Positions 9,408-19,284 are shown, numbered from the stretch's first letter. The stretch: DNA of 64,000 nt from an uncultured Muribaculaceae bacterium (GCA_934636465.1 CAKUAR010000003.1:60698-124697), one strand, 5' to 3'. Notes: generated by a model not told the origin, from the letters alone. Translations and numbers: made by a program.

Positions 9408-10262
9408 ATGATGATGAATTCTGTAAAATCCACAACACTCTATGTGAGCGACATGGACGGCACGTTGCTCAACAGCCAGTCGGCCATTTCGCCTACCACG
9501 GCAGCCATTCTTAGCCGTGTGATAAGTTCCGGGGCGCTGTTCACGGTGGCCACGGCGCGCACTCCGGCCACGGTGGTGCCGCTGTTGTCGGGGGTGGGCG
9601 TCAAGTTGCCCTACATAGTGATGACTGGTGCTGCCATGTGGAACAACTCCACTCGCGGCTACGAGTGCGTCAGGGCATTTTCGCCTGCCACGGTGAGCCA
9701 CATCTGCGGCATTTTTGAGCGGCACGGACTTCACCCGCTGGTCTATCGCCGTCATGGCAGTTTTCTTGAGGTGCACCACACTGACGACTATTCTGCGCAA
9801 GAGCAGCAGTTTGTGGCGGAGCGGCAAAACTTGGAGCTAAAACGCTTCATGCCCGATGACCCCGATTATAGCCAAAGCCCTGACGATGCGCTGCTCATCT
9901 TCTCAATGCAGAACTACGAGAGCCTGCGTGCCGTGCGCAACGAGATAGCCGCCACCACGCAATGCTCGGTGATGTTTTATCACGACATTTTCGACCCTCA
10001 ATCGGGCATTTTGGAGCTTTATGCCCCCGGCACGAGCAAGTCGGCTGCTATAGCCACGCTTGCCTCGCGCGTGGGTGCCGACAGGGTGGTGGTGTTTGGC
10101 GACAACCGCAACGACATCGACATGATGCAGCATGCCACCCACGCTGTGGCTGTGGCTGGTGCCGTGCCCGAAACCAAGGCCGCCGCAAGCGAGATTATCG
10201 GCTCTAACGACGCCGACAGCGTGGCGCGGTGGATAGAAAATGATTTTTTTAGCCGGCAATGA
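9408..10262 (+). CDS. HAD-superfamily (Cof-type) hydrolase
   Basis: Cytosolic phosphatase-like enzyme of the HAD class IIB (Cof) group; the substrate is not predictable. Motif I is VSDMDGTLLNS (nucleophile Asp 15 and acid/base Asp 17), a motif II-like Thr is in FTVATARTPATV, and motifs III/IV are ELYAPGTSKSAAI with the conserved Lys and VVFGDNRNDIDMM. The length of 284 residues is typical. Three ATGs occur at 9408, 9411 and 9414, and a -7 box ends at 9406, so the third ATG may be the real start of a leaderless message. It overlaps the next gene by ATGA (10259-10262), implying translational coupling. Confidence 0.88.
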   Translation: MMMNSVKSTTLYVSDMDGTLLNSQSAISPTTAAILSRVISSGALFTVATARTPATVVPLLSGVGVKLPYIVMTGAAMWNNSTRGYECVRAFSPATVSHICGIFERHGLHPLVYRRHGSFLEVHHTDDYSAQEQQFVAERQNLELKRFMPDDPDYSQSPDDALLIFSMQNYESLRAVRNEIAATTQCSVMFYHDIFDPQSGILELYAPGTSKSAAIATLASRVGADRVVVFGDNRNDIDMMQHATHAVAVAGAVPETKAAASEIIGSNDADSVARWIENDFFSRQ

Positions 10263-11506
10263 ATCTGAGAAACATATACGACTCGCGGCGCATCTGGAAA
10301 GTGGCACTCATTGTGGTGCTGCTGGTGCTCATGGTCGTGTTTATCGTGATTTCAAACAATCTGGTCAAAGACCTCTCGAAGCAGGAGCGCGACCGCATGG
10401 AGATTTGGGCCAACGCCACCAAGGAGCTTGCCTCTATGAGCAGCGAGTCGCAGCTCGACAGCCTTGGCAACCCGCTGCCCATGGTCACCACCGACGTGGA
10501 TTTCCTGCTCTCAATCATTGAGGACAACCACAACATTCCGGTGCTGCTTGTTGACGACCACGACAACATATTGCTTAACCGCAACTTCAAGCTCCCGGAG
10601 CCGGTTGACAGCCTCGACCCCACAAAGATTTCTGACAAGAACAGGGCTTTCCTTGAGCGAAAGCTCGACAAGCTAAAACGCTCGGCCAACAACAAGATAG
10701 AAATCGACATCGACAGCCACACCACGCAATATCTTTATTTTGAGGAGTCAACGGTGCTTCGCCGCCTCACTTACTTCCCCTATGTGGAGCTGGCAGTGAT
10801 ATTTGTGTTTCTTGCCATAGCCTACTTTGCGCTTGTGAGCATAAAAAAAGCCGAGCAAAACAAGGTATGGGTGGGATTGTCAAAGGAAACAGCCCACCAG
10901 CTGGGCACGCCCATATCATCGCTCATGGCATGGACTCAGATGCTCGACTCCATGGGTGTGGACCACGACATTGTGGCCGACATGGACAAAGATGTGCATC
11001 GCTTGTCGGTGATAGCCGACAGGTTCTCAAAGATAGGCTCAATGCCCGAAAAGGAGCTTACGTTTATCAATGAGGCTGTGGAAAAGGCGTTGGAGTATAT
11101 GAGCAATCGCATACCCAAGCGCGTGCGGCTCACCATTCACACCGACGATGCGCGCAACTGCGGCGTCATGCTGTGCCAGTCGCTTTTTGAGTGGGTTATG
11201 GAAAATCTCACCAAAAATGCCGTTGACGCCATGAGCGGCGAGGGCAGCATCGACATCACCGTCACTGCCGACGGCCCCGACTCTGCCGTGATACTGGTGA
11301 AAGACACCGGCAAGGGCATTCCGCGCAAAAACTGGAAAGATGTGTTCACGCCTGGCTTTACCACCAAAAAGCGCGGCTGGGGACTTGGACTCACGCTTGT
11401 GAAGCGCATAATCGAAGAATATCACAACGGAAAAATATATATAAAAGAATCGGAAATCGGGCATGGCACCACATTCTGCATCGAGCTTCCAAAAGTAAAA
11501 TCGTGA
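10259..11506 (+). CDS. Membrane sensor histidine kinase
   Basis: 415 residues: a transmembrane helix at 14-34, an extracytoplasmic sensor region of about 140 residues with no family I recognise, a second helix at about 176-195, then the kinase core. The H box is GLSKETAHQLGTPISSL with phospho-acceptor His 213. N box (ENLTKNAVDAM), G1 (VKDTGKGIP) and G2 (RGWGLGL) ATP-binding motifs are intact, so it should autophosphorylate. No response regulator gene is adjacent, so the partner is unknown. It overlaps the HAD gene by four bases, and the MBL gene starts five bases after its stop. Confidence 0.92.
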   Translation: MNLRNIYDSRRIWKVALIVVLLVLMVVFIVISNNLVKDLSKQERDRMEIWANATKELASMSSESQLDSLGNPLPMVTTDVDFLLSIIEDNHNIPVLLVDDHDNILLNRNFKLPEPVDSLDPTKISDKNRAFLERKLDKLKRSANNKIEIDIDSHTTQYLYFEESTVLRRLTYFPYVELAVIFVFLAIAYFALVSIKKAEQNKVWVGLSKETAHQLGTPISSLMAWTQMLDSMGVDHDIVADMDKDVHRLSVIADRFSKIGSMPEKELTFINEAVEKALEYMSNRIPKRVRLTIHTDDARNCGVMLCQSLFEWVMENLTKNAVDAMSGEGSIDITVTADGPDSAVILVKDTGKGIPRKNWKDVFTPGFTTKKRGWGLGLTLVKRIIEEYHNGKIYIKESEIGHGTTFCIELPKVKS

Positions 11507-11510
11507 ATTT

Positions 11511-12314
11511 ATGGAGAAAATAATTATGTTAGGCACAGGCAACGCTATGTGCACCCGCTGCTACAACACTTGCTTTTTTCTCGGCACTCCTGCCGGCGGA
11601 CTCATGGTTGACGCCGGGGGCGGCAACGGCATTTTCAGGCAGCTCTACAAGGCTCACTTGCAGTTTGAGGACATACGCCACTTGTTTGTGACCCACGCCC
11701 ACACCGACCACATTTTGGGTGTGATATGGCTCATACGCAAAATTTCTCCGCTAATCAACAAGGGCCGCTATAAAGCCCCGTTCACCATCTATTGCCACGA
11801 CGGCGTGAAGCACGCCATAGAGGTGATGTGCTCGCTCTTGCTGCCGCGCAAGATAGGCAGCGCCGTGGGCGACACCATCATTTTGCGCAAGGTGACCGAC
11901 GGCGAAACTGTGGAAATCGACGACATGAAGGTCACATTTTTCGACATTTGCTCCACCAAGCTCAAGCAGTTTGGCTTCAAGGCCGTGTTACCCAGCGGCA
12001 AGACGGTGGTGTGCCTTGGCGATGAGCCTTATAGCACTCACGAAAAGCCCTATGCCGAGGGCGCCGACTGGCTGCTCTGCGAGGCGTTCTGCCTTTATAA
12101 TGACCGTGCCACATTCCGCCCCTACGAGAAAAACCACAGCACGGCTCTCGATGCCGGCAAGCTGGCAGGTGAGCTTGGCGTGAAAAACCTGCTCCTTTAT
12201 CACACCGAGGACACTAACCTGATGCAGCGCAAAGCCACCTACACTGCCGAGGCAAAAAGTGTGTTTGGCGGCAACGTGTGCGTGCCCGACGACCTTGAGG
12301 TAATCGACTTGTAG
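11511..12314 (+). CDS. Metallo-beta-lactamase-fold hydrolase (RNase Z/YycJ-like)
   Basis: 267 residues with the metal-binding motif HAHTDH (His 62, His 64, Asp 66, His 67), an early Asp in LMVDAGGG, and a late Asp/His pair (VCLGDEP and ENHSTALDAG region; NLLLYHTED). The fold is that of ribonuclease Z-type and related phosphodiesterases, but family resemblance does not settle whether the substrate is RNA, a nucleotide or another ester. It is third in the unit with the HAD hydrolase and the kinase, five bases after the kinase stop. It ends in a short AT-rich stretch before the convergent RNase HII gene. Confidence 0.85.
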   Translation: MEKIIMLGTGNAMCTRCYNTCFFLGTPAGGLMVDAGGGNGIFRQLYKAHLQFEDIRHLFVTHAHTDHILGVIWLIRKISPLINKGRYKAPFTIYCHDGVKHAIEVMCSLLLPRKIGSAVGDTIILRKVTDGETVEIDDMKVTFFDICSTKLKQFGFKAVLPSGKTVVCLGDEPYSTHEKPYAEGADWLLCEAFCLYNDRATFRPYEKNHSTALDAGKLAGELGVKNLLLYHTEDTNLMQRKATYTAEAKSVFGGNVCVPDDLEVIDL

Positions 12315-12382
12315 AAATAAGACTGTGCCTGTTTTTTAGCCAGGCGTGTTAGATTAAAAATTCAGCAATTAAAAATTAAAAA

Positions 12383-12976
12383 TCAAAACAGCGACAGCTG
12401 TTTGTGCAGACAAAACGACTTGCGGTGATATGGCGTGATGTCATATTGCTCTATTGCCGCATAGTGCTCACGCGTGGGGTAGCCCTTGTTTTTGTCCCAG
12501 TGATACTGTGGATATTCCTCTGCAATTTTGCGCATATAGGCATCGCGGTGGGTCTTTGCCAAGATTGACGCCGCGGCTATGTTCATCATGGTGGCGTCGC
12601 CTTTCACTATGGTTTCAAACGGTATGTCGTGATAAGGCTTGAAGCGGTTGCCGTCAACGAGTATGTATTCCGGCCTCACCGTGAGCTGGTCGAGCGCGCG
12701 GTGCATAGCCAGGATTGAGGCATTGAGAATGTTGATTTCGTCGATTTCCTGCGGACTCACCATTGCCACGCCCCACGCCACGGCCTCGCTCTCTATTATG
12801 GGGCGCAGACGCTCGCGCTGGCGTTCATTGAGTTTCTTGCTGTCGTTTATAAGCTCGTTGCTGAAATGCGGCGGCAAAATCACTGCTGCGGCACACACAG
12901 GTCCGGCCAGCGGTCCGCGTCCGGCTTCGTCGCACCCGGCTTCAATGCGTCCGTCAACAATAAATTGCTTCAACAT
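12383..12976 (-). CDS. rnhB: Ribonuclease HII
   Basis: Cleaves the RNA strand of RNA-DNA hybrids and single ribonucleotides in DNA. 197 residues from the ATG at 12976. The active-site opening GCDEAGRGPLAGPV gives Asp 16 and Glu 17; a further Asp is in YILVDGNRF, and ASILAKTHRD is the usual HII helix. The longer frame to 13042 would run into the preceding gene. It follows the polyprenyl synthase gene by 49 bases on the same strand and may share its transcript. Confidence 0.95.
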   Translation of the reverse strand: MLKQFIVDGRIEAGCDEAGRGPLAGPVCAAAVILPPHFSNELINDSKKLNERQRERLRPIIESEAVAWGVAMVSPQEIDEINILNASILAMHRALDQLTVRPEYILVDGNRFKPYHDIPFETIVKGDATMMNIAAASILAKTHRDAYMRKIAEEYPQYHWDKNKGYPTREHYAAIEQYDITPYHRKSFCLHKQLSLF

Positions 12977-13025
12977 ATAGCGATGTGGTTTTTTAACGTG
13001 TTGGTAGTGTGTTTTGGGGGAGAAA

Positions 13026-14000
13026 TCAGATTTCGCGTTCAATCACGAAGTTGAATATGGCTTTCAGCGAGTCAATAGTGTCGCCGTCGCCATAGACTTC
13101 AAGTTCTTGCTCGGCCTCGTCGCGCAGCTTTTTCATTTCATTGTAGGCATAGTCAATGCCGCCGTTTGCCTTGGCAAACTCTATGAGCCGCTCTATCTCG
13201 TCGGTGGTCAGCACCTCTTTGTGTACCAGGCGGTTCATCTCGTCATGCTCCTCTGCGTCTTCTTTTGAGAGCGCATATATGAGTGGTAGCGTCACCTTGC
13301 CTTCGCGCAGGTCGTTGCCGGTGGGCTTGCCTATGGCAGGGTCGTTGTAGTAGTCAAACGTGTCGTCTTTTATCTGGAAGCACAGACCGAGCAGGTCGGC
13401 ATAACGTTTTATCGCCGTCAGTTGCTCCGGTTTTGCCCCTGCGGCAAGTCCTCCCACCTCCACACAGCTTGTGAACAGCGAGGCGGTCTTGCGGCCTATG
13501 ATTTCAAAGTAGGCATTCTTGTTGATGTTGCGGCTGCGTGCGGTGTCAAACTGGTTGATTTCGCCAAGCGACAGGTCGCGGCCAAGCCTCGACAGCGACT
13601 TCATGATGTTGAAGTCCTGAGCCTTTGAGGCACACGCCAAAGCTCCGCTCACAAAAAAGTCGCCCACAAGCACAGCCACATGGTTGTCCCACACGCTGTT
13701 GATGGTGGCGGCTCCGTGACGCTCCTTGGAGCGGTCTATCACGTCGTCGTGAATGAGCGACGCGTTGTGCAGCATCTCTATGGCCGCACCCGAATATAGC
13801 ACATTGTCGGTTATGCCGCCAAAAAGCCGTCCGCTGAGCAGCACGAGTATGGGGCGCAGTTGCTTGCCCTTGGTCACAAGATACTTGCTCACAATGCTGT
13901 TCATGAGGGCGCAGTCGCTTTGCAAAGTGTCCTCTATAATCTTGTTGAGAGCTTTTAAATCAGGACCTATTGACTTCTTGATGTCTTCGAGTTTGACCAT
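13026..14000 (-). CDS. Trans-polyprenyl diphosphate synthase (octaprenyl/heptaprenyl type)
   Basis: Condenses isopentenyl diphosphate with allylic diphosphates to make the long side chain of menaquinone. The 324 residues carry both Asp-rich motifs: LIHDDVID (Asp 85, 86, 89) and QIKDDTFDYYND (Asp 212, 213, 216), plus the KGKQLRP substrate loop at about 44-50. Chain length cannot be read with certainty from sequence, but the residues before the first motif (AAIEMLHNASLIHDD) are of the long-chain IspB/HepT type. It is divergent from polA and upstream of rnhB. Confidence 0.93.
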   Translation of the reverse strand: MVKLEDIKKSIGPDLKALNKIIEDTLQSDCALMNSIVSKYLVTKGKQLRPILVLLSGRLFGGITDNVLYSGAAIEMLHNASLIHDDVIDRSKERHGAATINSVWDNHVAVLVGDFFVSGALACASKAQDFNIMKSLSRLGRDLSLGEINQFDTARSRNINKNAYFEIIGRKTASLFTSCVEVGGLAAGAKPEQLTAIKRYADLLGLCFQIKDDTFDYYNDPAIGKPTGNDLREGKVTLPLIYALSKEDAEEHDEMNRLVHKEVLTTDEIERLIEFAKANGGIDYAYNEMKKLRDEAEQELEVYGDGDTIDSLKAIFNFVIEREI

Positions 14001-14166
14001 TTATTCTTAATTCTACACAAAAGTAAGAATAATTATTTGCTATAATTAAATTTTGGTCTAAATATTTCCTAATGCCGATTAAATGGTCTAAATTTATATG
14101 TTTTTATCATGTGGCCGTCAGGCAACGGCGCAGTTATTTTAACCAAATTTTTCCAATAGCAGAATA

Positions 14167-16935
14167 ATGGAACAAAAACGTCTATTCCTACTCGATGCCT
14201 ATGCTCTGATATTCAGAGCTTATTATGCCATGCTACGCACACGTCGCACCACGGCCTCCGGGCTCAATACATCGGCAATTTTTGGCTTTGTCAACACGCT
14301 TCAAGATTTGCTCAAGCGTGAAAATCCCACGCACATAGCCGTGTGTTTCGACCCAGCTGGCAAGACCTTCCGCCACGAGGAATATCCGGCCTACAAGGCG
14401 CAGCGCGAAGCCACTCCCGAAGACATAAAACTCTCTGTCCCCTACATAAAGCAAATTCTTGATGCCTACAACATAACGGTGTGTGAAGTGTCAGGCTTCG
14501 AGGCCGACGACGTGGTGGGCACGCTGTCGAGGCTTGCCTCGGAGCGAGGCTACCAGACCTTTATGGTGACTGGCGACAAAGACCTCGGGCAGCTGGTGAA
14601 ACCAAATGTGAAAATTTATAACCCCAGTAAAAACGAAATACTTGGCGTGGCAGAGGTCAACGCCAAATATGGCCTTGAGTCTCCGCTTCAGGTCATCGAC
14701 CTGCTTGGACTCATGGGCGATACTGCCGACAACATTCCCGGTTGCCCCGGCGTGGGTCCGAAAACTGCCGAAAAGCTCATTGCCGCCTACGGCTCCATTG
14801 AGAATTTGCTTGACCACACCGATGAGCTTAAAGGCTCGCTCAAGCAGAAGGTGAGCGACAATGCCGAGCAGATACGTCTGTCAAAACACCTTGCCACAAT
14901 CAGAACCGATGTGCCCATAGAGTTTGACGACGAGCGTTTTAAGCGCGTGCCGGTTGACTACGTTAAGTTGCGCGAAGTGTTCTCGCATCTCGAGTTCCGC
15001 ACGCTCACCACGCGCATCATCGACCACGGAGAGGCAAACGTGGGGCTCGACGGCGTGGCGGCTTCGGGCGACGCTGCCGATGCGCAGCTCTCGCTCTTTG
15101 GCGATGAGGCGGCCGTAGTGGCAAATGCAGCCCCTGCTCCGCACAACTCATTCTCGGCAGCATCGTGTACCTACACCCTGGTGTCAGATGCCGATGAGGC
15201 AGCTGCCATTGTGAAGAAATTGCTCACACTTGACCGTGTGGCTGTGCACATAGTGGCCGACGGCGATGAGGCTATGCGTGCCCAGGTTGTGGGCTATGCG
15301 CTCTGCGGTGTCAAAGGCACGGCCTATTATATGCCAGCCGACGGATTTGGCTGGATTACTGAGGCTGTTAAGCCCTTGTTTGCCGGTAAGGCGTGCATCG
15401 TGAGTGGCGATGTGAAACGCGACATGGTGATATTGAAAAATCTTGGTGTTGACTTCACAGCTCCATACTACGACACAGGCGTGGCTCATTATCTGCTGCA
15501 GCCAGAGCGTTATCACAACACGGCAAGTGTGGCCGAAACCTTGCTTGGCTATGTGGCAATATCGCCCGACACGGTGCTTGGCACCAAGGGCAAAAAACTT
15601 GGCTATGCAGCCGCTGCGCCCGAAAAGCTCGCCAACTTGGCTTGCGAGCTTGCCGACCTGACCCTGCAGCTGCCCGACGTGCTTAACGCAAAAATAGAAG
15701 AAATAGGGCTGACGCACCTGCTCACCGATGTGGAGCTTCCGCTGGTGGAGGTGCTGGCCGACATGGAGCTTACCGGCGCGAGAATCGACGTCAAGGCGCT
15801 TAATGACTATTCCGTGACGCTCACCTCGCAAATGAACAAACTTGAGCAGGAATGCTTTGAGCTTGCTGGCGAGAAATTCAACACGGCTTCACCAGCGCAA
15901 GTGGGCGAGGTGCTGTTTGACAAGCTGAAGATTGACGACAAGGCTAAGAAAACCAAGACCGGACAATACTCCACCACCGAGGAGATTTTGCTGCGTTTGC
16001 GCGACCGGCACCCGCTTGTGGGTCACATTTTGGAGCTGCGTGGCATACGCAAGCTGCTGTCAACCTACGTCAACGCCCTGCCGGAGCTGATTAATCCGCG
16101 CACTGGGCGCATACACACTACTTATAACCAGACTGTGACAGCCACAGGCCGCTTGTCGTCGGCCAACCCCAACTTGCAGAACATTCCGGTGCGCACCGAC
16201 GACGGCAAGGAAATACGCCGGGCTTTCATTCCGGCCGACGGCAATTTGTTCTTCAGTGCCGACTATTCGCAGATAGAGTTGCGTCTGGTGGCCGACTTGA
16301 GCCACGACGAAACCATGCTCGATGCCTTTGCCCACAATGTAGATGTGCATGCCCTCACGGCTTCACGCATATATCACGAGCCTATAGAGAGCGTCACGCC
16401 GGAGCAGCGTCGCCGCGCCAAGACGGCAAACTTCGGCATACTTTATGGCATATCGGCATTTGGGCTGTCGGAGAGGCTGCAAATTCCGCGTTCCGAGGCC
16501 AAGATGCTCATCGACGGCTATTATGAGACATTCCCAAAGGTGAAAGAATACAAGGAGCGTTGCATAGCTCACGCAAAAGAGAAAGGTTATGTGACCACGC
16601 TCTATGGCCGCCGGCGCATGTTGCCCGAAATCAATTCGCGCAACGCCGTGGTGCGGGGCTTCTCGGAGCGCAATGCCGTCAATGCCCCCATACAGGGCAC
16701 TGCGGCCGACATAATCAAGGTGGCCATGGTGCGCATCTTCGGTCGCTTCAAGGCCGAGGGGCTGAAGTCGAAAATGATACTCCAGGTGCATGATGAGTTA
16801 AACTTCGACGTGGTGCCTTCAGAGCTCCCGGTGGTGAGCAACATTGTGATTGGCGAAATGGAGAACGCCTATAAGGGCGACGTGAAGCTTGAGGCATCAC
16901 ATGGCGTGGCGGCCAACTGGCTCGACGCGCACTGA
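14167..16935 (+). CDS. polA: DNA polymerase I, with a degenerate 3'-5' exonuclease domain
   Basis: 922 residues in three parts. The 5'-nuclease domain (about 1-290) keeps its acidic metal ligands (LLDAYALIFRAYY, FEADDVVGTLS, VTGDKDLGQLV, GLMGDTADNIPGCPGVGPKT). The polymerase domain (about 540-922) has intact motif A (SADYSQIELRLVADLSHD), motif B (RRRAKTANFGILYGISAFGL) and motif C (LQVHDELNFDV). The middle exonuclease-like domain lacks the motif I D-x-E (VAVHIVADGDEAM where a DTET-type sequence is expected), and motif III reads LACELADLTL instead of the usual ACEDADVTL. Repair and Okazaki-fragment roles should remain, but proofreading is probably lost. The ATG at 14167 suits the family N terminus. 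Confidence 0.96.
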   Translation: MEQKRLFLLDAYALIFRAYYAMLRTRRTTASGLNTSAIFGFVNTLQDLLKRENPTHIAVCFDPAGKTFRHEEYPAYKAQREATPEDIKLSVPYIKQILDAYNITVCEVSGFEADDVVGTLSRLASERGYQTFMVTGDKDLGQLVKPNVKIYNPSKNEILGVAEVNAKYGLESPLQVIDLLGLMGDTADNIPGCPGVGPKTAEKLIAAYGSIENLLDHTDELKGSLKQKVSDNAEQIRLSKHLATIRTDVPIEFDDERFKRVPVDYVKLREVFSHLEFRTLTTRIIDHGEANVGLDGVAASGDAADAQLSLFGDEAAVVANAAPAPHNSFSAASCTYTLVSDADEAAAIVKKLLTLDRVAVHIVADGDEAMRAQVVGYALCGVKGTAYYMPADGFGWITEAVKPLFAGKACIVSGDVKRDMVILKNLGVDFTAPYYDTGVAHYLLQPERYHNTASVAETLLGYVAISPDTVLGTKGKKLGYAAAAPEKLANLACELADLTLQLPDVLNAKIEEIGLTHLLTDVELPLVEVLADMELTGARIDVKALNDYSVTLTSQMNKLEQECFELAGEKFNTASPAQVGEVLFDKLKIDDKAKKTKTGQYSTTEEILLRLRDRHPLVGHILELRGIRKLLSTYVNALPELINPRTGRIHTTYNQTVTATGRLSSANPNLQNIPVRTDDGKEIRRAFIPADGNLFFSADYSQIELRLVADLSHDETMLDAFAHNVDVHALTASRIYHEPIESVTPEQRRRAKTANFGILYGISAFGLSERLQIPRSEAKMLIDGYYETFPKVKEYKERCIAHAKEKGYVTTLYGRRRMLPEINSRNAVVRGFSERNAVNAPIQGTAADIIKVAMVRIFGRFKAEGLKSKMILQVHDELNFDVVPSELPVVSNIVIGEMENAYKGDVKLEASHGVAANWLDAH

Positions 16936-16993
16936 TTGTTTTTGAACGAGGAAACGATTTTTTATTTCAACATAACTAATAAACAAAACTACA

Positions 16994-19216
16994 ATGAAAA
17001 AAAGATTTATTATTATTTTGACGCTTGTTTGCGCCATGGCGTTTTCTTCGCCGGCACAGCTGCGTTTTGCAACGGCTAAATTCCACATGGGCGACAACCC
17101 CGAGTGGAAGGCGCTGAACTTCGACGACAGCAGCTGGAAGTCGGTGGCTACCGACATCACTTGGCAGGGGCAAAACATGCTCAAGGAGAACACATGTGGC
17201 TGGTATCGCGTGAAATTCGTGCTCCCCAAATCCATGCTTGAAAACTCCGACAACAAGTCGGTTGTGGTTTTCGACCTCAACAAGATTGACGATGCCGACG
17301 AGGCTTATCTCAATGGCAAGCTGATTGGCAAGACCGGTTCTATTCCGCAGCAGGGAGTGGGCTATGAGACGAAGTTTGACGTGCATCGCATCTACTCGTT
17401 GCCTGTCAATGACGCGCGGCTCAACTGGGGCGGTGAGAACATTCTTGCCGTGAGAGCATATAACGGCACTGGCGACGGCGGCATGAATGGCGGTCCAATC
17501 ACCATTTCTGTGCCGAGCAACAGCGACTATATAGAAATCACCTCGTCGCAGACCGACGTGACGCGCAAAACAGGAATGTGCACCGTCAAGCTTCACAACC
17601 AGCTCAAGGTGGCTCAAAAAGGAAAACTGGTGATTACCACCACCGACCCCGCCACCGGCAGCGCCATTGGCAAGGTGTCGAAAAACGTGGTGCTGAAGTC
17701 AGAGGGCGACGCCAGCATGTCGTTCAAATATCCGAGCAACAAATTGACGCTTGTGAAAGTGAGCTTTGAGCCAGGCAAAGGCAAGGCTCGCACAACTGAA
17801 TTTGTGCCAAAATACATTCTCACTCCCGAAGCTCCTGCCGCTCCGCGCATCAATGGCCCTGACCTGATGGGTGTGCGCCCAGGCTCGCCTGTGATTTTCA
17901 AGATTCCGGTTTCGGGCGAACGCCCCATGAAATATTCTGTTGAGCGTCTGCCCGAGGGCCTCACTGTCAACCCCGACAATGGTGCCATTTCAGGCAAGTT
18001 CGATAAAGAAGGTGTGTATGAAGTGACTTTGGTGGCAACCAACGCCAAGGGCACTGCCCGCAAGAAATTTGAATTCCACGTGGGTCTGCAAATCGGTCTC
18101 ACTCCGCCTATGGGCTGGAACAGTTGGAACTGCTGGGGTCTTAGCGTGTCGCAGGAAAAAGTGATTTCTTCGGCCAAGGCTTTGCTCGACAAGGGCCTTG
18201 CCGACTATGGTTATAGCTACATCAACGTTGACGATGCTTGGGAGGCTCCAAAGCGCAACGCCGACGGCACCATAGCCTGCAACGAGAAATTCCCCGACAT
18301 GAAGGGCTTGGGCGATTTCTTGCACAGCAACGGTCTGCGTTTCGGCATCTATTCGTCGCCTGGCGATGTGACTTGCGGCCAGTACCTTGGCTCACTCGAC
18401 CACGAGAAGCAAGACGCCGAAACCTACAACAGTTGGGGCGTTGACTACCTGAAATATGACTGGTGTGGCTATTTCAAGGTGTTTAATGCCGACCGCGACA
18501 AGACCACCGCAGCTTATGTGCGTCCATATCTCCTCATGGAGAAATATCTGCGTGAGCAGCCGCGCGACATCTTCTACAGCCTTTGCCAGTATGGCATGGC
18601 CGATGTGTGGAAGTGGGGTAACGTGGTCGATGCCAACTCATGGCGCACCACAGGCGACATCACCGACACTTGGTCGTCGCTCTATCAGATAGGCTTCGTT
18701 CAGCAGGCCGAACTTTATCCTTATGCCAAGCCAGGCAACTGGAACGACCCCGATATGCTCATTGTGGGCAAGGTGGGTTGGGGACCCCAATTGCGCGACT
18801 CCCGCCTCACTGCCGATGAGCAATACACCCACATCAGCCTGTGGTCGCTTCTTGCGTCAAATATGCTGATTGGTTGCGACATAGCTCAAATGGACGAGTT
18901 CACTTGCGCCTTGCTTTGCAACAACGAGGTGGTGGCTGTCAACCAAGACCGTCTTGGCCGTCAGGCAAAGCGCGAGGTTGTTGATGGCAAAATCCAGATT
19001 TGGAAGCGTCCGCTGCACGACGGTAGCTATGCTGTTGGCATATTCAACATAGGTCTTGACAACGACACCGTTGACTTCGGTGCTTATCTCTCAAAGCTCG
19101 GCATTTCGCAACTCAAGTCGGTGCGCGACCTTTGGGCACAAAAAGACCTCGACACTGCAAACTTGCGCTATTTTATTCCGTCGCACGGAGTGAAATTCCT
19201 GAAGATAAACTATTGA
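16994..19216 (+). CDS. Secreted GH27 alpha-galactosidase with N-terminal accessory domains
   Basis: 740 residues. A signal peptide (about 1-22, ending SPAQ) is followed by a galactose-binding-like sandwich (about 35-175), linker strands, an Ig-like domain (about 290-365, SVERLPEGLTVNPDNGAISG) and the GH27 barrel (about 367 onward). The barrel has LTPPMGWNSWNCWG, the nucleophile motif DYLKYDWCG (Asp 489) and the acid/base region SWRTTGDI (Asp 555), followed by a C-terminal sandwich. It should remove terminal alpha-galactose (or a related sugar such as beta-L-arabinopyranose) in the periplasm or outside. It follows polA by 58 bases and is followed by a strong terminator. No other glycan gene is adjacent. 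Confidence 0.9.
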   Translation: MKKRFIIILTLVCAMAFSSPAQLRFATAKFHMGDNPEWKALNFDDSSWKSVATDITWQGQNMLKENTCGWYRVKFVLPKSMLENSDNKSVVVFDLNKIDDADEAYLNGKLIGKTGSIPQQGVGYETKFDVHRIYSLPVNDARLNWGGENILAVRAYNGTGDGGMNGGPITISVPSNSDYIEITSSQTDVTRKTGMCTVKLHNQLKVAQKGKLVITTTDPATGSAIGKVSKNVVLKSEGDASMSFKYPSNKLTLVKVSFEPGKGKARTTEFVPKYILTPEAPAAPRINGPDLMGVRPGSPVIFKIPVSGERPMKYSVERLPEGLTVNPDNGAISGKFDKEGVYEVTLVATNAKGTARKKFEFHVGLQIGLTPPMGWNSWNCWGLSVSQEKVISSAKALLDKGLADYGYSYINVDDAWEAPKRNADGTIACNEKFPDMKGLGDFLHSNGLRFGIYSSPGDVTCGQYLGSLDHEKQDAETYNSWGVDYLKYDWCGYFKVFNADRDKTTAAYVRPYLLMEKYLREQPRDIFYSLCQYGMADVWKWGNVVDANSWRTTGDITDTWSSLYQIGFVQQAELYPYAKPGNWNDPDMLIVGKVGWGPQLRDSRLTADEQYTHISLWSLLASNMLIGCDIAQMDEFTCALLCNNEVVAVNQDRLGRQAKREVVDGKIQIWKRPLHDGSYAVGIFNIGLDNDTVDFGAYLSKLGISQLKSVRDLWAQKDLDTANLRYFIPSHGVKFLKINY

Positions 19217-19245
19217 TTACTATTTCTCACAACTCATAACTAAGC

Positions 19246-19284
19246 AGAAAGGCAAGGGCATTTGCGGCTCTTGCCTTTCTTTTG
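19246..19284 (+). terminator. Intrinsic terminator after the GH27 gene
   Basis: Arms at 19246-19256 (AGAAAGGCAAG) and 19270-19280 (CTTGCCTTTCT) pair over 11 bases and lead into TTT, 30 bases after the GH27 stop. Confidence 0.75.
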
